A DNA stretch of 64,000 nucleotides. Source: Nitrospinaceae bacterium UBA7883. Lineage in GTDB: Bacteria; Nitrospinota_A; UBA7883. The translations under genes were made by a program, and so were the position numbers. The notes beneath the pieces were generated by a model. That model saw only the letters and a program-made list of their open reading frames with translations, searched no databases and was not told where the DNA came from. Positions 44,995-53,960 of the stretch are shown piece after piece (position 1 is the first letter of the stretch; the number at the start of each line of letters is the position of its first letter). The DNA is taken from contig DLRR01000012.1 of NCBI GenBank assembly GCA_002500605.1, forward strand, positions 1 through 64,000, in the 5' to 3' direction.

Positions 44995-45813
44995 ATGCTT
45001 TCTATGGAAACCGCTGGAGCCTTAGGTGTGATACAGGGTATTACAGAATTTCTACCTGTAAGCTCTTCTGGCCACCTAGTAATTACTCAGCACCTATTTG
45101 GGCTAACCCAGCCTGTACTGTTTTTTGATATAGTTCTTCATTTTGGAACTCTTACAGCAATTGTCTGGTATTATCGTTCGGAATTAAGCCGTTTATTACT
45201 TCAAACTAAACAATCATTTACCGCGATAATTAAAAGTGGTGGATTAACTAAAGAGATGTCTAAAAGTGAGGGTTTGCGACTTTTTTACTTTGTGATTCTA
45301 GGATCTGTACCAACTGGGCTCATGGCAATATCCTTTAAGGACAATTTTGAGTCTCTATTCACAAACCCATCCATGGTTGGTATTATGCTCGTCGTTACAG
45401 GCATCATTCTTTTCCTCACATTCTTCACACGGGAGAAAAGACATGGATTGTTACAAATGACAGCGGTAGATTCATTGATAATTGGTGTTGTACAGGGGTT
45501 TGCCATCGCTCCTGGAATCAGTCGTTCAGGAGTTACTATCGTAGCAGCATTGTTATTAGGTTTGGACCGTGAGATGTCAGCAAAATACTCATTTATTTTA
45601 TCTATTCCAGCCATTTTAGGAGCAATGCTATTAAATATTGGAGCTATAGGGGATAGTGAGACATTGTCCACATTATCAATTGGATTTTTTGCAGCACTAG
45701 TTACTGGCTACATATCATTGGCCGTTTTGGTAAGCTTTGTCTTAAAAGGGCGACTTGCCTGGTTTTCTTTTTACTGTATTGCTACTGGAACTATTGTTTA
45801 CTTTTTTATTTAA
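44995..45813 (+). CDS. uppP: Undecaprenyl-diphosphatase
   Basis: Integral membrane phosphatase recycling undecaprenyl carrier lipid and conferring basal bacitracin resistance. IQGITEFLPVSSSGHLVI at residues about 14-31 and APGISRSGVTIVAALLLG near 170 are the two active-site segments. About eight helices are visible. The 272-residue length fits. It is 6 bp ahead of manC, suggesting co-transcription for surface polysaccharide supply. Confidence 0.95.
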   Translation: MLSMETAGALGVIQGITEFLPVSSSGHLVITQHLFGLTQPVLFFDIVLHFGTLTAIVWYYRSELSRLLLQTKQSFTAIIKSGGLTKEMSKSEGLRLFYFVILGSVPTGLMAISFKDNFESLFTNPSMVGIMLVVTGIILFLTFFTREKRHGLLQMTAVDSLIIGVVQGFAIAPGISRSGVTIVAALLLGLDREMSAKYSFILSIPAILGAMLLNIGAIGDSETLSTLSIGFFAALVTGYISLAVLVSFVLKGRLAWFSFYCIATGTIVYFFI

Positions 45814-45819
45814 CTAAAC

Positions 45820-46908
45820 ATGTATTTAACAAACGAATTATATAGCGTTGTAATGGCTGGTGGAAAGGGAACTAGGTTTTGGCCATTATCGAGAAAAGAC
45901 AATCCCAAACAACTCTTAGCATTAACAGGGAAACTCACAATGTTGCAAGCAACAGTTGATCGCCTTGCTCAATTGTCTTCACCAGAAAAAATATTTATTG
46001 TGACTGGCAGTGATTTTTATGACGAGGTTGGACGGCAACTTCCTCAACTACCAAATAAAAATATCATCTCAGAACCAATCGGAAGGAATACTGCACCCTG
46101 CATTGCGTTAGCCGCTATGCTTATTGAGGCAAAAGATCCAAACGCAATGATGGCCGTGTTTCCAGCCGATCATCATATAGGAAAACCAGATAAGCTCATA
46201 AACACAATAGTCAAGCTTGTTCATACCATTGATAAGAACCCTGATAAGTTAGGTGTAATTGGCATTGAACCATCTCTGCCAGAGACCGGATATGGGTACA
46301 TTAAGCTAGGCGAACTAATGGATGACAATACTTATATCGTCGAGGAGTTTACTGAAAAACCTGATTATAAAGTCGCCAAAAAATATTTTGAATCAAATCA
46401 GTTCTTTTGGAATTCTGGAATGTTTTTCTGGAAAGCAAAAACAATTCTTGAAAAATTTGAAACATATATGCCAGAACTTTTCAATTGCATGAAACCATTA
46501 AGGGCCAATGGCGAGAATAAAGACATATACAAAACAATAACAAATATTTACCCAGGTTTGCCATCAGAGTCGATAGACTATGGTGTAATAGAGCCTTCAA
46601 GTGTCAACAAAGAGGTAATTGTTGCACCTTGCAACCCTCAATGGAACGATGTTGGTTCTTGGCGATCGATGTATGACCTATTGGATTCCGATTGTAATGG
46701 GAACCGAAGCGTTGGTAAGCATATATCCATAAATTCAAGCGGTGTACTTGCTTACAGTAGCAAACGAGTGATTGCCACTGTTGGTATCGAAAATGTGGTA
46801 GTTGTAGAAACCGAAGATGCTATTCTTGTTCTCAATAAGGATAAAGCCCAAGATGTGAGATCAATATCCGATCAGCTGAAAAAGGAGGGTCTTGACCAAC
46901 TGCTCTAG
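45820..46908 (+). CDS. manC: Mannose-1-phosphate guanylyltransferase
   Basis: Makes GDP-mannose for LPS, exopolysaccharide or glycolipids. VVMAGGKGTRFWPLSRKDNP with KQLL is the nucleotide-binding loop, FPADHHIG the metal Asp site, and FTEKPDYKVAKKYF the mannose-P site. At 362 residues it contains only the transferase domain and a short left-handed beta-helix, without the mannose-6-P isomerase domain of bifunctional ManC. Coupled to uppP upstream. Confidence 0.93.
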   Translation: MYLTNELYSVVMAGGKGTRFWPLSRKDNPKQLLALTGKLTMLQATVDRLAQLSSPEKIFIVTGSDFYDEVGRQLPQLPNKNIISEPIGRNTAPCIALAAMLIEAKDPNAMMAVFPADHHIGKPDKLINTIVKLVHTIDKNPDKLGVIGIEPSLPETGYGYIKLGELMDDNTYIVEEFTEKPDYKVAKKYFESNQFFWNSGMFFWKAKTILEKFETYMPELFNCMKPLRANGENKDIYKTITNIYPGLPSESIDYGVIEPSSVNKEVIVAPCNPQWNDVGSWRSMYDLLDSDCNGNRSVGKHISINSSGVLAYSSKRVIATVGIENVVVVETEDAILVLNKDKAQDVRSISDQLKKEGLDQLL

Positions 46909-47008
46909 ACATAAAAAACCAAAAGTGTAATTTTAGATTATATTCAATTGATATTAGGACCAATAATTGGCTGGGGATACTAATTACCACCTTAAAGAGA
47001 AGCTTTTT

Positions 47009-47599
47009 ATGCCAACCCCTTTAGGTCATTCTATAGCCGGACTTGCCATCTGGATTGCCTCAATTGATAGGCTTGAACCAAGAAGTAAAATTGTTCGGCA
47101 TATACCTTATATGAACTCCAATAATGTATTTTGGGCAATTCTTTGCATTTTTTTTGCAAATGTACCGGATATTGATTTTATTCACTTGGCTCCATCAGGT
47201 GGACTTACCGTCTCTGGTGTTTATCACCACGGTATTGTACATTCTATTGGGTTTACTTTGGTTCTAGCTATGATTGTTTCTATCTGCACGAGTTTTATAG
47301 ACGTAAAACTTGCTAAACCAGTGTTTTCCATTACCCTAGTTTGTGCAAGCACACATCTCCTTCTAGATACTTTATTGTTTGATAGTTACGAAATAAACGG
47401 CGTAGGATTGCCAATGCTATGGCCCCTAACAGAGAAGTACTTTTATTTTCCAATAATGACACCTTTTGATAGAGCCAACTTGCTAGCACAAACAAATTTG
47501 ATTGCATTAATACAGGAGTTTTTGCTGACTGGGGGGATGTGTGTGGCAGCATACATGTTCAGGCGGAAACGCCTTTCCAGATTGAAGAAATTAAAGTAG
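47009..47599 (+). CDS. Membrane-bound metal-dependent hydrolase (YdjM/DUF457-like)
   Basis: A 196-residue membrane protein. ATG 47009 (MPTPLGHSIAG) with AGAGAAG upstream is preferred to TTG 46967. The conserved HxH-type metal residues are in TPLGHSIAG, NVPDIDF, YHHGIVHSIGF and STHLLLDTLLFD. These fit the YdjM/LexA-regulated membrane hydrolase family, some of which are induced by DNA damage. Substrate unknown. It follows manC after a 100-bp gap. Confidence 0.82.
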   Translation: MPTPLGHSIAGLAIWIASIDRLEPRSKIVRHIPYMNSNNVFWAILCIFFANVPDIDFIHLAPSGGLTVSGVYHHGIVHSIGFTLVLAMIVSICTSFIDVKLAKPVFSITLVCASTHLLLDTLLFDSYEINGVGLPMLWPLTEKYFYFPIMTPFDRANLLAQTNLIALIQEFLLTGGMCVAAYMFRRKRLSRLKKLK

Positions 47600-47703
47600 T
47601 GTTTTAGTCGTATGATAGTTGCTAAGTCAACTACTTGTTTTCAAATCTGCAAATCATATGGTACAATCTGTTCCACTTTCCAAAATAGGGGCAGGATACA
47701 GTC

Positions 47704-47725
47704 TCATGCACCATGTGGTGCTTGA
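47704..47725. promoter_or_regulatory. Dyad-symmetric element upstream of trpB2
   Basis: TCATGCACCA-TG-TGGTGCTTGA: two 10-base arms with one mismatch around a 2-base centre. It ends 45 bases before the trpB2 start. The tight centre argues for a protein operator rather than an RNA hairpin. No regulator gene is adjacent. Confidence 0.4.
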
Positions 47726-47770
47726 TTGAAGCCTGTGGATTGATGACATAATAACGGAGGAATAACGACT

Positions 47771-49165
47771 ATGTCAGATCGAACACGCCATTTTCTACAT
47801 TCTTCTGAAATGCCTACCAAATGGTATAATATCGCTGCCGACATGCCAAATATGGCTCAGCCACCATTACACCCTGGCACTGGTGAGCCAGTAGGACCAG
47901 ATGCTTTGGCGCCCCTGTTTCCAATGGCGCTAATAGAGCAAGAGGTATCGTCCGAACAGTGGATAGATATTCCTGCAGAAGTTCTCGATATATATTCCAT
48001 GTGGCGACCTACTCCACTTCATCGCGCAAAGCGCCTTGAGGCCGTTTTAAATACTCCCGCCAAAATCTACTATAAGTATGAGGGTGTGTCGCCAGCTGGC
48101 AGCCATAAACCAAATACAGCCGTTCCACAGGCATACTTTAACAAGCAAGCGGGAATAAACAAAATTGCAACAGAAACTGGAGCTGGTCAATGGGGCTCAG
48201 CAATGGCTTTTGCGGCAAACATATTTGGGCTTGAAGCTCTTGTATATATGGTGAAAGTTAGTTTCACCCAAAAACCGTACAGAAAATCAATGATAGAAAC
48301 TTGGGGTGCTAACGTAATAGCTAGCCCATCAACAACAACTGAAGCTGGTAAAAAGATACTTGAAGCTGATCCGGATTCTACCGGCAGTCTTGGTATAGCA
48401 ATTTCTGAAGCAGTCGAGATAGCAGCAACCAGTAAAGATACTAACTATGCACTCGGGTCAGTTTTGAACCATGTTTTACTACATCAAAGCATCATAGGAT
48501 TGGAAGCGGAAAAACAAATGGAAAATGCCGGAGATTATCCTGATGTTGTTATAGGATGCTGCGGTGGTGGGTCAAACTTCGCTGGTATAAGCAATGTATT
48601 CGTTAGAAATAAAATAAACGGGAAAAACAGTAAAATCGTTGCCGTTGAACCGGCGTCATGCCCAACACTGACGAAGGGCATATATGCCTATGATTTTGGC
48701 GACACCGCACAAACTACACCTTTGCTGGCCTCCCACACATTGGGTCATGACTTCGTTCCACCAGGAATTCATGCTGGTGGGCTCCGCTACCATGCAGTGG
48801 CCTCCCAAACTAGCCAACTGCTAAACGATGGTATCATTGATGCGATGGCATACAAACAAATCGAATGTTTTGAGGCAGCTGTTACATTTGCTCGGAGTGA
48901 AGGGATTATTCCGGCGCCAGAATCCTCTCACGCAATCTGTCACGCGATTAGAGAAGCACTAGAGGCAAAGGAAGAAGGCAAAGAAAAGACAATTCTTTTT
49001 AACCTCTCAGGGCATGGACACTTTGATATGGGAGCTTACGACAGTTACTTTGCTGGTAACTTGGTGGACGATAGTATGGACAAAGAAGGAATCAATCGGG
49101 CACTATCGGCTATAGAAGGACTACCTAAACCTCCGGGATACACTGGTAAAGCAGCTAGCTTGTAA
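47771..49165 (+). CDS. Tryptophan synthase beta subunit, TrpB2 type
   Basis: PLP enzyme making tryptophan from indole and serine. The 464-residue length and the N-terminal extension with PPLHPGTGEPVGPDAL identify the TrpB2 subgroup. The PLP lysine is in SPAGSHKPNTAVPQAY. GAGQWGSAMAFAAN, IGCCGGGSNFAGI and EGIIPAPESSHA complete the site. TrpB2 enzymes usually act without a TrpA partner and may salvage indole or use O-phosphoserine; none of the other trp genes is here. A GGAGG site precedes the ATG. Confidence 0.93.
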   Translation: MSDRTRHFLHSSEMPTKWYNIAADMPNMAQPPLHPGTGEPVGPDALAPLFPMALIEQEVSSEQWIDIPAEVLDIYSMWRPTPLHRAKRLEAVLNTPAKIYYKYEGVSPAGSHKPNTAVPQAYFNKQAGINKIATETGAGQWGSAMAFAANIFGLEALVYMVKVSFTQKPYRKSMIETWGANVIASPSTTTEAGKKILEADPDSTGSLGIAISEAVEIAATSKDTNYALGSVLNHVLLHQSIIGLEAEKQMENAGDYPDVVIGCCGGGSNFAGISNVFVRNKINGKNSKIVAVEPASCPTLTKGIYAYDFGDTAQTTPLLASHTLGHDFVPPGIHAGGLRYHAVASQTSQLLNDGIIDAMAYKQIECFEAAVTFARSEGIIPAPESSHAICHAIREALEAKEEGKEKTILFNLSGHGHFDMGAYDSYFAGNLVDDSMDKEGINRALSAIEGLPKPPGYTGKAASL

Positions 49166-49275
49166 CCAGTTACCTGTGGTTTATAGCCCGGTCGATTGTT
49201 AAAACTCATCACACTGTTACTATTGATGTGTAAAACAATCAGAACCTCCCATTTTTTCGGCATATCTCACGATCA

Positions 49276-49944
49276 ATGAGCCTAACTAGAAAAATAAAAG
49301 ACCCGACCGATGCAAAAAGAAGACGTATGGTTGAGGATTACGTAATGGCAAAGGGAGTTGACGATAAAAGAGTAATAGAAGCTATGCTTAAAGTTCCTAG
49401 ACATTTATTTGTGGAACCTGCTCTCGCCGAACTAGCTTACAACGACCATGCTACTCCGATTGGTAGTAGCCAAACTATAACACAACCTTACACTGTGGCA
49501 ATCTTAGCCCAAGAGGCTGAACTTAAAGGTGATGAATGCGTTTTAGAGGTTGGAACCGGGTCTGGTTATACCACTTCTATACTGGCACTTCTTTGTCAAC
49601 GGGTATATACAATAGAAAGGATTAACAGCTTATCCAATAAAGCTCGCAAAATATTTAATAAGCTAGGCTACAACAACATTGTATGTTTTACTGGCGATGG
49701 TACTATTGGTATCGCAAAACATGCTCCTTATGATGCTATTGTAGTGACTGCAGGTGCCCCAAAGGTACCAATACCCCTCGCCAAACAGTTAAAACCACAA
49801 GCAAGAATGGTGATACCTTTAGATAACGGAACAGGGCAAATAATGACTGTTGTGACTCGCACCAAAGGAATGCATTTTAAGGTTGATAAAAAGGCAGACT
49901 GTTCTTTTGTGCCACTGATTGGAAAACATGGCTGGAGCAAGTAG
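49276..49944 (+). CDS. pcm: Protein-L-isoaspartate O-methyltransferase
   Basis: Repairs isoaspartyl residues using S-adenosylmethionine. The VPRHLFVEPALAELAYND block, the active-site loop IGSSQTITQPYTVA and the SAM motif VLEVGTGSGYTTSILA are complete. The later motifs YDAIVVTAGAPKVPIPL and MVIPLDNG are also present. Length 222 fits. It is preceded by a 110-bp gap after trpB2 and converges on mreB. Confidence 0.95.
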   Translation: MSLTRKIKDPTDAKRRRMVEDYVMAKGVDDKRVIEAMLKVPRHLFVEPALAELAYNDHATPIGSSQTITQPYTVAILAQEAELKGDECVLEVGTGSGYTTSILALLCQRVYTIERINSLSNKARKIFNKLGYNNIVCFTGDGTIGIAKHAPYDAIVVTAGAPKVPIPLAKQLKPQARMVIPLDNGTGQIMTVVTRTKGMHFKVDKKADCSFVPLIGKHGWSK

Positions 49945-50004
49945 CAAATGCTAAGAAAAAACACGTTTTCTAATAGCTAAAAACACTAAATCAAACTTTC
50001 ACAA

Positions 50005-51000
50005 TCAATTAATTGTGACGTTTTTATAAACACTCCACTCTTCTAGCACTTTGCCCACTCCAAGAGCTACAGACAACAATGGGTCTATTGCCCTATATAC
50101 AGGCACATTAAGTTCTACGTTTAATCGCTTTCCAATACCCTTTATCATTGAACCCCCGCCGGTTAGCACTATTCCTTTTGTGCCAATATCTTCAGCAAAC
50201 TCTGGTGTCGTATTTTCCATTGCTCTCCGCACGGCCCTTACAATGCCATTTATTGGTTCTATTAAAGCCTCATGAACATCTGAATCAGTTAACAAAATGG
50301 CATTAGGTAATCCAGACACAATATCCTTTCCCTTTACTTTTAATTTAAGACGTTGTTCGAGTTTGAATGCAGATCCGATCGCAATTTTTACCCGTTCTCC
50401 CTCAAAAGCGCCTATTTCAAGGTGACATTTAGTCTTTATAAACCTTGCCATCGCTTCATCTAGCTCATCGCCTGCCACACGAATGGATTCGACATAGGCT
50501 ACAGTTAACATTGATATAATGGCAACTTCAGTTGTGCCTCCGCCAATATCAACTATGAGGTTTCCACACGATTCTCCGATTGGCATGCCCGTACCAATGG
50601 CTGCAGCGACTGGTTCCTCCACAAGACGCACCTCATTCACTCCTGCATCTATTGCAGCGTCAATAACTGCCCGCTTTTCTACCTGTGTTATACCAGAGGG
50701 CACGCCTATTATAATCTTCGGTTTAACTCTAAAAAGTGAGGTGATAGCTTTATTAATGAAGTAAGTAATCATATGCTTTGTAACGTCGTAATCGGCCACA
50801 ACTCCGTCTCTTATTGGCCTAACAACATTGATCAGACCTGGCGTTTTGCCGTGCATCGCTCTAGCTTCATTACCTACACAAACCACTTGGTTATCCCGTA
50901 AGGAAATGGCAACCATTGATGGTTCATTTAATATAATTCCCCGACCTGGAACATATACTAAAGTATTGGCTGTCCCAAGATCCATGGCAAGATCTGTCAT
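50005..51000 (-). CDS. mreB: Rod shape-determining protein MreB
   Basis: Actin-like cytoskeletal ATPase directing side-wall synthesis. Phosphate loop 1 is LAMDLGTANTLVYVPG. RPIRDGVVADYDVTKHMI, phosphate loop 2 VDIGGGTTEVAIISM and adenosine motif KGIVLTGGGSMIKGIG follow. All 331 residues are intact. ATG 51000 has GGGGG 5 bases upstream; the N-terminus is a little shorter than the typical MFGLF-type start. mreC and mreD do not follow, so this may be a second copy or a displaced one. It lies 72 bp downstream of the GAF-GGDEF gene. Confidence 0.94.
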   Translation of the reverse strand: MTDLAMDLGTANTLVYVPGRGIILNEPSMVAISLRDNQVVCVGNEARAMHGKTPGLINVVRPIRDGVVADYDVTKHMITYFINKAITSLFRVKPKIIIGVPSGITQVEKRAVIDAAIDAGVNEVRLVEEPVAAAIGTGMPIGESCGNLIVDIGGGTTEVAIISMLTVAYVESIRVAGDELDEAMARFIKTKCHLEIGAFEGERVKIAIGSAFKLEQRLKLKVKGKDIVSGLPNAILLTDSDVHEALIEPINGIVRAVRRAMENTTPEFAEDIGTKGIVLTGGGSMIKGIGKRLNVELNVPVYRAIDPLLSVALGVGKVLEEWSVYKNVTIN

Positions 51001-51072
51001 TGTGCCCCCAAACTCGACTCTTTGAAACCTAATCCTTTTGGTGATTTGCTCTAAAGCGTAATTTCTTTTTAT

Positions 51073-52533
51073 CTATTTGAGTGAGCGTAACTCGCCGTAT
51101 AACTGTTGATTGTCATCCCCGTGAATTCGTAATTGTGCACCAGCGGATTTTTTAGCCAATTGCATGGATCCGTAGGCATTATATAGTAGCTTTTCTGTGT
51201 CTATCCCATCTTCTGGGCTTGTGGAAACTCCTATGACCGGTGTAATGTAAACATCCGTACCTTTATAGTTGAAAGGCTCGTCCTCAATCATCTGCATAGT
51301 TTTATTTAGCAAAGCAATAGTCTGGTCTTTGCCAAATCCTAATATTACGATAATAAATTTTGCTCCACCAAATCGACTGACTTCGCCATTATCCCCAATA
51401 ACATTTTTAAGCCGTGTTGCTAATTCCCTCAATACTGTATCCCCTCCAACAAGTCCTAGCCCCATATTCACTTTCCCAAACATTTTTAAATCAACAACTG
51501 CGACAGCACCTTTATCCTCTATCGTTGGTATGCGCGTTACGAGTTCTGTACAAGAGCTTGTCTCAGTAACAGGGTCACGACCGATGTCACTCTTTCTATT
51601 GTTATCGTTATAAAGCTCTGTTATTGTTGAGGAGCAGAGGGAAGCAAGAATATTCACTACCTTTAGGTCCAGTTGCCTGAATCCGCCAGGTTTGCTATCA
51701 AGAAAAGCTATCGCACCTGTAACTTCCATTTTAGAATAAATTGGGGCTGAAATGAAAGAGCGCCATCGTTCATCGTCACCTGGAATTGCAGAGGAAGTTA
51801 AATTTGGCACACACAAGGCTCTAGCTTGCCGTATTACCCAACCAATCCTGTAGTGCGAAAGCGGAAGTGGCTCTTGTACTATTTTTCCATCTCTGTTTGA
51901 ATGGAACTGTACAAGCTGGAATTCCTCGCTACTAGGACTCCTTATTGCGAGCGCCATACTTTCATGGGGAATCAATGGCTGCGTAAGGCGACGAATTTCA
52001 TGTAAAAACTCTGAAAGGTCCTTGCAGCGCCCAACCATTTCCGCTATTTCTCCAAGGGCAGCTACATTAACTGCATCAGTTTCAAGTTCTATTCGTCTAA
52101 TACCAGTTAAAATCACACTTGCAAGAATAGTTGTAAACTGTTCTAGCAACTTGATCTTTTTTTCAGAAAACACATACTCTGTTTTACTATCGACAGACAA
52201 AACACCTAAAAGACGCTCTCCATCAAATATTGGTAGGGCCGCAAAGCTTTTGACACCTTCATCACTACTATAAAATTGAAGGGTAGTTGTGTTGTTGGTA
52301 AAATTGTCTGCAATCGTCTCCTTTCCGAACTTTGCTGTCCAACCGACCAAGCCATGGCCTATTGGTACAACTGCATTTGGGATAATACTCCTTGAGAGCG
52401 ATTGATAAGTTGTAAGTATGAGACGGTCATTCTTCGTATCGTCAACCAAAAACAAAGCGGAAGTGTAAGAATCAGTCACATTTGCAATCAACTCTATGAG
52501 TGATTGAATTTTTTGATAATACTTTCGGGGCAT
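51073..52533 (-). CDS. GAF-GAF-degenerate GGDEF sensory protein
   Basis: A 486-residue soluble signalling protein. GAF 1 spans about 10-145 (GHGLVGWTAKFGKETIADNF, then LLGVLSVDS) and GAF 2 about 170-305. A GGDEF-fold domain spans about 340-475. The catalytic motif reads RFGGAKF at 387-393 instead of GGDEF. The first metal-site region is DLKMFGKVNMGLG, so diguanylate cyclase activity is unlikely. It may bind GTP or c-di-GMP as a receptor, or work by protein contact. No transmembrane segment is present. Its tandem position upstream of mreB hints at an envelope or shape link, which is inference. Confidence 0.85.
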   Translation of the reverse strand: MPRKYYQKIQSLIELIANVTDSYTSALFLVDDTKNDRLILTTYQSLSRSIIPNAVVPIGHGLVGWTAKFGKETIADNFTNNTTTLQFYSSDEGVKSFAALPIFDGERLLGVLSVDSKTEYVFSEKKIKLLEQFTTILASVILTGIRRIELETDAVNVAALGEIAEMVGRCKDLSEFLHEIRRLTQPLIPHESMALAIRSPSSEEFQLVQFHSNRDGKIVQEPLPLSHYRIGWVIRQARALCVPNLTSSAIPGDDERWRSFISAPIYSKMEVTGAIAFLDSKPGGFRQLDLKVVNILASLCSSTITELYNDNNRKSDIGRDPVTETSSCTELVTRIPTIEDKGAVAVVDLKMFGKVNMGLGLVGGDTVLRELATRLKNVIGDNGEVSRFGGAKFIIVILGFGKDQTIALLNKTMQMIEDEPFNYKGTDVYITPVIGVSTSPEDGIDTEKLLYNAYGSMQLAKKSAGAQLRIHGDDNQQLYGELRSLK

Positions 52534-52820
52534 AACTCGTGGGAATCTATAGTATAGTCTTTCTAGTCATTAGGATCGCAGTATAACCGATTTAGGAAAA
52601 ACTAGAAACCACCAATATAAATCTACAATATTGACCATTTAAAACCGTACTCATACAATGAACAGACTGGACAGGTTTGAGTCGAAGTATGGCCATCTAA
52701 ACCAAATAGGTTTCATTATTCCAATAAGGATTTTACCTAGAATAAACATAAATTAACCATAATTTTGTAAAATAAGCACTAACGTTATATGAGTTTATGT
52801 TGTCTTAAAAGGAACGCGGC

Positions 52821-53837
52821 ATGAAACCTGAGGTCAACTCTAAAAAATTTAAATCGGCAATGTTCTGGAAAGCCAAAGACAATAACCAGGTAGAGTGTTG
52901 CTTGTGCCCTTTCAACTGTAAGCTTTCTGAAGGCAAGGTGGGAATATGTCAAGGTAAACAAAACGTCAAAGGAAAACTATGGGCAGCAAATTATGGTCTA
53001 GCCACATCTATAAATATTGATCCGATAGAAAAAAAACCTTTGTACCATTTCTATCCCGGATCAGCAGTTCTCTCCATCGGGCCTAATGGCTGTAACCTTA
53101 AATGCAAATTTTGCCAAAACTATCAAATTTCACAACTAGACCATATTACAAAACTTCTATCGCCACAACAGTGCATAGAGATAGCAAAATCTAGTGCCTC
53201 TATCGGAATCGCCTACACGTACTCTGAACCAATTATATGGTACGAACATGTCTACGATACGTCAGTTGCATCACATGAGGCCGGCTTGAAAAATATAATG
53301 GTTTCAAATGGACTCATCAACTCAAAACCACTAGAAATTTTGCTGCCACATATAGACGCCATTAATATTGATATTAAATCGATGGATCCAGTGTTTTATA
53401 AGAAAGTTTGCAAAGGAAAACTTGAGCCTGTGCTTGAGAGTGTGAAAATGGCATCTAAGCTTACTCATCTAGAAATTACTAACTTGGTAATTCCTGGGCT
53501 CAATGATACGAATAAACTTTTTGAAAGGCTTTCTTTGTTTATTGCGGATATAAACCCACTCATCCCTTTACACCTTTCTAGATACCATCCTGACTACAAA
53601 CTAGATTTACCCGCTACACCAACCGAAACTCTCCTGAGAGGCTATAAAATAGCACGTGCGCATCTTAAACATGTTTATATCGGCAACGACATCTCTTCTA
53701 AATCTAACCATACACACTGTCCTAACTGTGGCGAAATTGTTGTAATGCGATCTGGATTTGTGGTTGTGGGCACTTCTCTTAAAGGTAACAATTGTGGTAA
53801 CTGCGACACAACGGTTGGTGTCGAATGTTCACACTAA
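52821..53837 (+). CDS. amrS: AmmeMemoRadiSam-type radical SAM enzyme
   Basis: A 338-residue radical SAM protein of the PflA-like AmrS family. The SAM cluster cysteines are 91, 95 and 98 in GCNLKCKFCQNYQIS (C-x3-C-x2-C). An N-terminal cysteine-rich part has CCLCPFNCKLSEGKVGIC. A C-terminal rubredoxin-like pair (HCPNCGEIVV and NCGNCD) is present. AmrS proteins usually accompany Memo-like AmrB and AMMECR1-like AmrA; neither is adjacent. The reaction is not established. AAGGAA lies 8-13 bases before the ATG. Confidence 0.9.
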   Translation: MKPEVNSKKFKSAMFWKAKDNNQVECCLCPFNCKLSEGKVGICQGKQNVKGKLWAANYGLATSINIDPIEKKPLYHFYPGSAVLSIGPNGCNLKCKFCQNYQISQLDHITKLLSPQQCIEIAKSSASIGIAYTYSEPIIWYEHVYDTSVASHEAGLKNIMVSNGLINSKPLEILLPHIDAINIDIKSMDPVFYKKVCKGKLEPVLESVKMASKLTHLEITNLVIPGLNDTNKLFERLSLFIADINPLIPLHLSRYHPDYKLDLPATPTETLLRGYKIARAHLKHVYIGNDISSKSNHTHCPNCGEIVVMRSGFVVVGTSLKGNNCGNCDTTVGVECSH

Positions 53838-53960
53838 CGAGACCCTATGTCGGCAGCATTAATAAAACTTCTATAGTAAAGTTGTAAGCCCTTATATTCT
53901 ATAGACAAAATCTCTGTTTTTACCTATAATCTTCTGAGATATTGAGGTTTACATTAAATA

